Shown here piece after piece: positions 12,001 through 14,803 of a stretch of DNA of 14,803 bases. The position numbers and the translations under genes are program-made. The number at the start of each line of letters is the position of its first letter. The first letter of the stretch is position 1. The notes beneath the pieces were generated by a model. That model was given only the letters and a program-made list of their open reading frames with translations, had not been told where the DNA came from and ran no database searches. Source of the DNA: Synura sp. LO234KE. Taxonomy: Eukaryota; Sar; Synurophyceae; Synurales; Mallomonadaceae. The stretch covers positions 1 through 14,803 of the forward strand of contig VKHC01000242.1 in the NCBI GenBank assembly GCA_015143735.1, read 5' to 3'.

Positions 12001-13947
12001 TAGAAATTTATGATCATATTCTTCCTGTCCACATCTTTCGTGTTGCTGATTCGACTTTGCAACCTACAGCTTGGGATCCTTACAGATCTCTCCTCCGAGG
12101 ATAGTTCCAAGAGCCCTGACGAAGTCGCAGTCCGAGGCACAGACAGGAGCTACAAAGCCCAACGTCGCTGCGCACAAACCTTTGAAGGCGAGATCGACAC
12201 TTGAAGTCTTTTCATGCTTTTCATTCTGTTTATACTGGTATTTATTGTATATGTGCGTTACTATGTATAATTCGGGCTTCGTGTATTGTATATTGTTTCG
12301 TTTTACTAAGGAATCGTATGTGTTAGGGATCGTCTCATTTCTTCATCTTATCGACCCCACCCCTTCCTCTATTCATTGCAGGCGAAGATGCCAACCAATG
12401 AACAGTTTGTCACCAAGCGATTGGCCGATGAAGTGACCAGACTATCCGAGCAGTTGGATGAAAGCACGAGGGAGAAGGCACAACAGCAGTCCGAAATAAA
12501 CAGGTGAGGGAACAATGACGTGAAGCAGTATTGTTTATAAAGCTACAGTACGCGTCCTCGATACCACGTGCACCTGCAGTTCGCACAGTTTGAGTGATGT
12601 GCTTTACTTTTACCTTGCTTGTACTAGGCTCCGTCAGCAAGTGCTGGCAAGTCAAGTGGCCAAATCTAATGCCGCACGAATTACCCCGGCGGGACTCTTG
12701 GCCCACACGGTTAAAGGCCCACCCAGGAGACCTCCTCATCTAATCCAACCTGTACAGGGTGATGTCGAGGCACATGGTACGAAGACAGTCCGTCCGTTAC
12801 GCACTCTGTTCCTTTTTCGCTTCTAACGTGGTTGATTTTCATTATTTCTACGTAGCTAGTTCTATAGAAGATATATTGCAATATTTTATCACGTTCACCC
12901 CCTCAATAATCTAATAGTGAATAAGTAGCTATTCCAGAGCACTACGAGTATTTAGTCGTTCCTTTCTCGTGATTTCTTCTTGCTTACCTAACCCTCTTCT
13001 CTCTTGTTAGCCCTTTTTCAATTGGGGTCCCCTTGCACGTCAGTAACCCTAACCGAATCATAAACGACGACGTGTGCGAATATGAAGTGTGCGTGATTGG
13101 TAGTCTCCTCTGTTTGATAGAGATCAACGGCAGTTATGACATAATTTCGTGTCTGGCATAGATAAATAGAGAGAGGCATATACACCTCCAATCGCCCGTT
13201 AATAGATCGGAAATATTGCGATTTTGAAACAGATTCGAAATATCATTTGGATGCTGCGGGACAGCGTGGGAGTGGAAGTCCTTTCATGGATGACTTCGAA
13301 TTGGATGCCCACTCCAATAGCGCGGATTTGAATTTCTCGGATTTGAAGCTGGCGCCCACCCCGATGAGAAGGGAACCCAAGGTGGGTGGCAGTTCTAATG
13401 AGGAAGTTCGGGTTGATCGTCCTGTTTTTTTTTTGGTAGAAAATGATATTACATCTTAATATACCCTACAGAATAATGGAATCGTATTAGATTGAGTGTA
13501 TGGGTGCAGTTCAGTTAAATGTGTTATTTCTTTGTACAGCGATCTGCTTTATTGAATTCAATTCATATTTATTCTCGTGGGTCTTACGATAAAATCATTA
13601 TGTTTCCCGCTGCTCCGCTGCTTCCAATTGGCTTTCTCCAGGCGAAAGCCCTGCAAGAAATCGGAGCGAGAAAAGGCTCTTTCCCTTTACCTGAAGACCA
13701 ACATCAACATGCGGCTCTTCACGCAGTTGCGAACTATCATCAACAACAACAGTCCCAACAGCAGCAGCAACAACAACAACAACAACAGGCGCATGAGAAG
13801 GGAAGCGGGGAGCATGAAATGAATGACACTCTCGCGGCCAGTGCTCCAGGTTCTGCTGTTGCTAGCGCACGCGGTGGAGCTGCGGAGTCTGTTAGCACGG
13901 GTGTAGACACTGATAACGGGTCTTCGGAAGTTGCTTCTCTTACTTAA
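1..13947 (+). CDS. CFAP57: Cilia- and flagella-associated protein 57, multi-exon gene, 5' partial
   Basis: This is an axonemal WD40 and coiled-coil protein. In known species CFAP57/FAP57 sits along the doublet microtubule and is needed to place a subset of inner dynein arms. Exons read here: 1-122, 445-484, 557-635, 1097-1204, 1453-1544, 1851-1980, 2099-2217, 2400-2507, 2712-2771, 2969-3088, 3437-3499, 3684-3789, 3942-4066, 4185-4248, 4327-4487, 4649-4843, 5030-5041, 5252-5296, 5395-5476, 5669-5736, 5992-6066, 6212-6267, 6601-6709, 6919-6974, 7101-7204, 7330-7412, 7477-7548, 7790-7855, 8055-8101, 8241-8327, 8679-8775, 8991-9081, 9359-9477, 9782-9827, 9934-10087, 10255-10417, 10685-10833, 11015-11187, 11590-11660, 11792-11949, 12070-12187, 12382-12503, 12628-12776, 13233-13381, 13642-13947. 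All phases agree across junctions. Colinear CFAP57 landmarks are HTWLPTADIR, SFFERTDDKK, RVWNFET, RLYNLLLDRLK, FVLDHRLQQL, KALYKKYVRGE and NDLRREVKLL. The start codon lies upstream of the window. Least certain boundaries: 4327, 5030-5041, 11015, 12187 and 12776. Confidence 0.92.
636..1096 (+). other. Longest intron (461 nt) with short direct repeats
   Basis: This intron starts GTAATG and ends TTGTCAG. It holds a perfect 9-bp tandem duplication, TCAACTGGG, at 812-820 and 821-829, and a GGTC-rich stretch at 1002-1020 with partial GATC variants. I see no extra exon: frames on either side join in phase 1 (G|CT gives Ala). An open frame that starts here at 994 runs into the real exon 1097-1204 in the same frame but is unconserved upstream of the acceptor. 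Confidence 0.6.
4074..4097 (+). repeat. Hexanucleotide tandem repeat, four copies of GAACTT
   Basis: Three exact GAACTT units (4074-4091) and a fourth GAACTC (4092-4097) begin eight bases inside the intron after exon 3942-4066. It is a short microsatellite next to a GTGAGT donor. Length variation here would not change coding sequence. Confidence 0.85.
5030..5041 (+). other. CFAP57: Candidate 12-nt in-frame micro-exon of CFAP57
   Basis: Inside the 408-nt gap between the last WD40 exon (ending 4843) and the first clear coil exon (starting 5252), the 12 bases at 5030-5041 are flanked by a CAG acceptor (to 5029) and a GTGAGT donor (5042-5047). They encode Tyr-Asn-Ser-Asp. Both neighbouring exon ends are phase 0, so inclusion adds four residues without a frame change and skipping is also viable. 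The result, NSD followed by VLFVAAEDVEE, resembles the linker before the conserved EVLVT-x-x-DLEE-type motif of CFAP57. The strong donor is the best evidence; no transcript supports it. Confidence 0.55.
8776..8990 (+). other. Probable GC-AG intron in CFAP57
   Basis: The exon ending ASYLQ at 8775 is followed by GCAAGC rather than GT. CAG|GCAAGC fits the known minor GC donor pattern of strong pairing around GC. It is phase 0, and the next exon (from 8991, after ATGTAG) is also phase 0 and continues the coil as EVERLRYQQRQKDL. The only nearby in-phase GT, at 8785, would add Ala-Ser-Leu and has a poor GTGGCT context. The GC reading is therefore preferred. Confidence 0.7.
9359..10417 (+). other. 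CFAP57: Conserved post-rod segment and second coiled coil of CFAP57
   Basis: Exon 9359-9477 opens with GGPKEVELAVKALYKKYVRGE, the KALYKKYV block conserved after the rod in CFAP57, then turns Gly/Val-rich. Exon 9782-9827 is acidic (SRLKDSDDEY). Exon 9934-10087 carries a seven-glycine run (10023-10043, window residues 1033-1039) before a helix (DLEFYEAAQEAER). Exon 10255-10417 is a coil with RLMENSHLVFQCNDLRREVK, equivalent to the ENVSLIKEINELRRELK-type block near the C-terminus of animal CFAP57. The glycine-rich insert lies between two conserved blocks and probably acts as a flexible hinge; that is inference. Confidence 0.85.
11188..11589 (+). other. 402-nt AT-rich intron, nothing else seen
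   Basis: It begins GTATAG and ends TGGTCGCAG. The content is AT-rich with poly-pyrimidine patches. No internal exon, repeat or RNA gene is visible. The flanking exons join with phase 1 (G|AG gives Glu). Confidence 0.6.
12777..13232 (+). other. 456-nt intron, no exon found
   Basis: It begins GTACGA and ends TGAAACAG, joining exons in phase 1 (G|AT gives Asp). It includes a lone AACCCTAACC at 13045-13054, too short to be more than chance. The alternative donor GTGATG at 12759 would extend it by 18 nt in frame. Confidence 0.55.
13741..13788 (+). repeat. CAA/CAG repeat encoding polyglutamine
   Basis: Sixteen codons in the chosen frame give four Gln, one Ser and eleven Gln (window residues 1505-1520). 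Codons are mixed: CAA x3, CAG, TCC, CAA, CAG x3, CAA x6, CAG. It lies in the last exon, in a disordered Ala/Ser/Gly-rich tail. In the +1 frame the same DNA reads as Asn/Ser-rich, but that frame is not in phase with the upstream exon. Confidence 0.85.
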
Positions 13948-13961
13948 TTCCACGTGGAAGG

Positions 13962-13967
13962 AATAAA
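13962..13967 (+). promoter_or_regulatory. Poly(A) signal AATAAA for CFAP57
   Basis: A canonical AATAAA lies 14 nt after the TAA stop (13945-13947), implying a very short 3' UTR. It supports the choice of the last exon and its reading frame. Confidence 0.7.
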
Positions 13968-14590
13968 AGCAGTTCAGATACTCGTCATTTCGAGTTGATG
14001 TTGAGGCTGGTGGGAAAGGTATGTAACTATTGGAGTGCGCATCTTCTGGAGAAGATTAATTAATATCAACTTCTAATCAATTCTAGTAATATTTCTCATG
14101 AAAACAGATTAGCATATGTAGCGACACATATTCACCAGTAGGGCAAAGAAGTCCTCTAGTCGATGAGGCGGCTGGAGAGGAGTCTGGTTGCGGACTTGAT
14201 ATTTAATATTCAAGCATTTCAATAGCTCAATTGACTTTGGATGCGTTACTGCTGAATAGCCACTGTAGCCACCGCTATAGCGGATCGTTATAAGCGGTCC
14301 GCGTACCCACAGCGGAACAATTTTGTACTTACGTGGTACACCCGCTCTAGTGGCCACTACAGCGGTGGCTATAGCGGGCGCGATAGCGGATGGTGAATTC
14401 TTAAACCGATGTGGCGTATGCACCATCAGGTACCATCAAGCGCGCACCACAGGGGGATTTCTGGTGACGGCACCAAGAGGACTGACTGTTTTAGCGAAAA
14501 GTATTCGATGCATGGATTTAGTACTACGGTGCTTCTCCACAATACTTTGTAAATTTTACACCAAATAGCTAAACACCTTTTCCAGGCTAT
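13968..14590. other. Intergenic region between convergent genes
   Basis: Apart from the inverted-repeat element at 14263-14389, I see no supported gene. A minus-strand open frame (14109-14426) crosses the repeat, and a + frame (14323-14568) also begins in it; neither has recognisable content. A small inverted repeat TCTTCT-GG-AGAAGA occurs at 14042-14055. Confidence 0.5.
14263..14389. repeat. Inverted-repeat element with TAGCGG motifs, likely a small non-autonomous DNA transposon remnant
   Basis: Two 21-bp arms (14263-14283 and 14354-14374) are inverted complements at 18 of 21 positions, sharing the core TAGCCACCGCT, with a 70-bp spacer. Inside are perfect 12-bp palindromes CCGCTATAGCGG (14272-14283) and TAGTGGCCACTA (14348-14359). 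AGCGG occurs repeatedly: 14279, 14293, 14311, 14361, 14373 and 14385. Near-matching octamers flank it, GCTGAATA (14251-14258) and GGTGAATT (14391-14398), 6 of 8 alike, which could be a decayed 8-bp target duplication of hAT type. Clustered AGCGG-like subterminal repeats are known in some hAT-derived elements. The class is a guess; the palindromic structure is directly visible. Confidence 0.6.
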
Positions 14591-14596
14591 TTTATT
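14591..14596 (-). promoter_or_regulatory. Candidate poly(A) signal of the convergent gene
   Basis: TTTATT on the + strand is AATAAA on the minus strand, 126 nt beyond the minus-strand stop codon at 14723-14725. It is the nearest canonical signal and gives a plausible 3' UTR. Confidence 0.45.
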
Positions 14597-14722
14597 CTAT
14601 ATTCAATCTTTATGTATTTAACATAGTCTTGAGCGAAGTCAAGTTAATCGCAAATTTACGAAACATTATCTTTAATTAAAAGTCTCGCGAAAATTTTCAT
14701 ATCAGCAAGATTACAACTTGAC

Positions 14723-14803
14723 CTACAGATCCTCGTGAAAGTGAAGTAACTTTCTTATCTCCGCTTCAATATTCTCCCCAGGAATCGTAACATTTCCTTC
14801 TCG
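14723..14803 (-). CDS. Last coding exon of an unidentified convergent gene, 5' partial at window edge
   Basis: Read on the minus strand, one frame is open from the window edge for 26 codons and ends in TAG (14723-14725). It includes VTIPGENIEAEIRKLLHFHEDL-type text: NIEAEIRKLLHFHEDL is amphipathic with a natural charged mix, unlike the surrounding AT-rich DNA. The coding segment is more GC-rich than what follows the stop. I do not recognise the family. It has no Met in the window, so its start and any intron lie beyond base 14803. It is tail-to-tail with CFAP57. It could still be a chance open frame given its length. Confidence 0.5.
   Translation of the reverse strand, partial: REGNVTIPGENIEAEIRKLLHFHEDL

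Larger units (their letters stand above)
10685..13947 (+). other. CFAP57: Extended C-terminal tail of CFAP57 (nine exons, window residues 1109-1572)
   Basis: About 464 residues follow the last block that I can match confidently to animal CFAP57. The first exon (10685-10833) starts helical (LDALRQREAEALRLLRR) and becomes acidic and Ser-rich. Exons 11015-11187, 11792-11949 and 12070-12187 are Ser/Pro/Gly/Lys-rich, typical of disordered sequence. Exons 12382-12503 and 12628-12776 form a third short coil (RLADEVTRLSEQLDES, then SEINRLRQQVLASQ) that may match the final EIQRLRDQI helix of animal CFAP57. Exon 13233-13381 holds FMDDFELDAHSNSADLNF, and 13642-13947 is the polyGln and Ala/Ser/Gly-rich end. 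Boundaries are less secure because similarity is weak: the donor after the 12070 exon may be 12188 (GC) or 12206 (GTCTTT), and that of the 12628 exon 12759 or 12777. All these choices keep phase. Confidence 0.75.

Noticed and set aside
12071-12436. 121-codon + open frame with a hydrophobic middle that could suggest a membrane segment
   Set aside because: The hydrophobic part (about 12206-12380) is AT-rich intron between the tail exon and the exon at 12382, which is in a different frame.
13045-13054. AACCCTAACC, telomere-like
   Set aside because: Less than two units; chance occurrence within an intron.
13577-13822. Open + frame with EREKALSLYLKTNINMRLF and an Asn-rich run
   Set aside because: It needs a phase-2 junction, while the preceding exon (ending 13381) is phase 0; the phase-0 frame runs on to a TAA followed by AATAAA.
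14109-14426. 105-codon minus-strand open frame ending in an apparently protein-like segment (LEDFFALLVNMCRY)
   Set aside because: Its first half is translated palindromic repeat DNA and no poly(A) signal follows. A short final exon (about 14109-14170) after a CTCCTCTCCAG acceptor is conceivable but unsupported.
1-14803. CRISPR arrays, tRNA, rRNA, prophage or bacterial operon structure
   Set aside because: No regularly spaced repeats, cloverleaf-like segments or ribosomal motifs were seen, and the window is a spliced eukaryotic gene throughout.

Overview
The window is nuclear DNA from a eukaryote that builds motile cilia or flagella. Nearly all of it (1 to 13947, + strand) is one gene, cut at its 5' end by the window edge. 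It encodes a CFAP57 (WDR65/FAP57) orthologue, a WD40 plus coiled-coil protein of the ciliary axoneme. I rebuilt 45 coding exons by hand, joined by 44 introns, from splice signals, phase continuity and remembered similarity to CFAP57. Every exon-exon phase closes, giving about 1,572 codons before a TAA at 13945-13947. No alignment or transcript was available.

Layout: (i) 1-4843, 16 exons with the C-terminal part of the N-terminal WD40 region (roughly the first 230 residues of the protein lie upstream of the window); (ii) 5030-9081, 16 short exons with the long coiled coil, including a possible 12-nt micro-exon; (iii) 9359-10417, a conserved post-coil segment and a second short coil; (iv) 10685-13947, a long, mostly low-complexity tail with a third short coil and a polyglutamine tract. 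An AATAAA signal follows 14 nt after the stop codon. From 13968 to 14722 lies intergenic DNA with an inverted-repeat element built on TAGCGG-like motifs. At the right edge the last coding exon of a convergent, unidentified gene appears on the minus strand (14723-14803), with its own poly(A) signal at 14591-14596.

Organism: TAA and TAG act as stops and CAA/CAG as Gln in a normal pattern, so this is not a ciliate-type code. About 9 introns per kb of coding sequence, mean intron near 210 nt, is very intron-dense. Together with a ciliary gene and no obvious animal-style long introns, this suggests a flagellated protist (for example a chlorarachniophyte, stramenopile or other intron-rich lineage), but I cannot place it. 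I see no prokaryotic features, tRNA, rRNA, CRISPR or defence system. Most listed open frames elsewhere, on both strands, are shadows or intron read-through.
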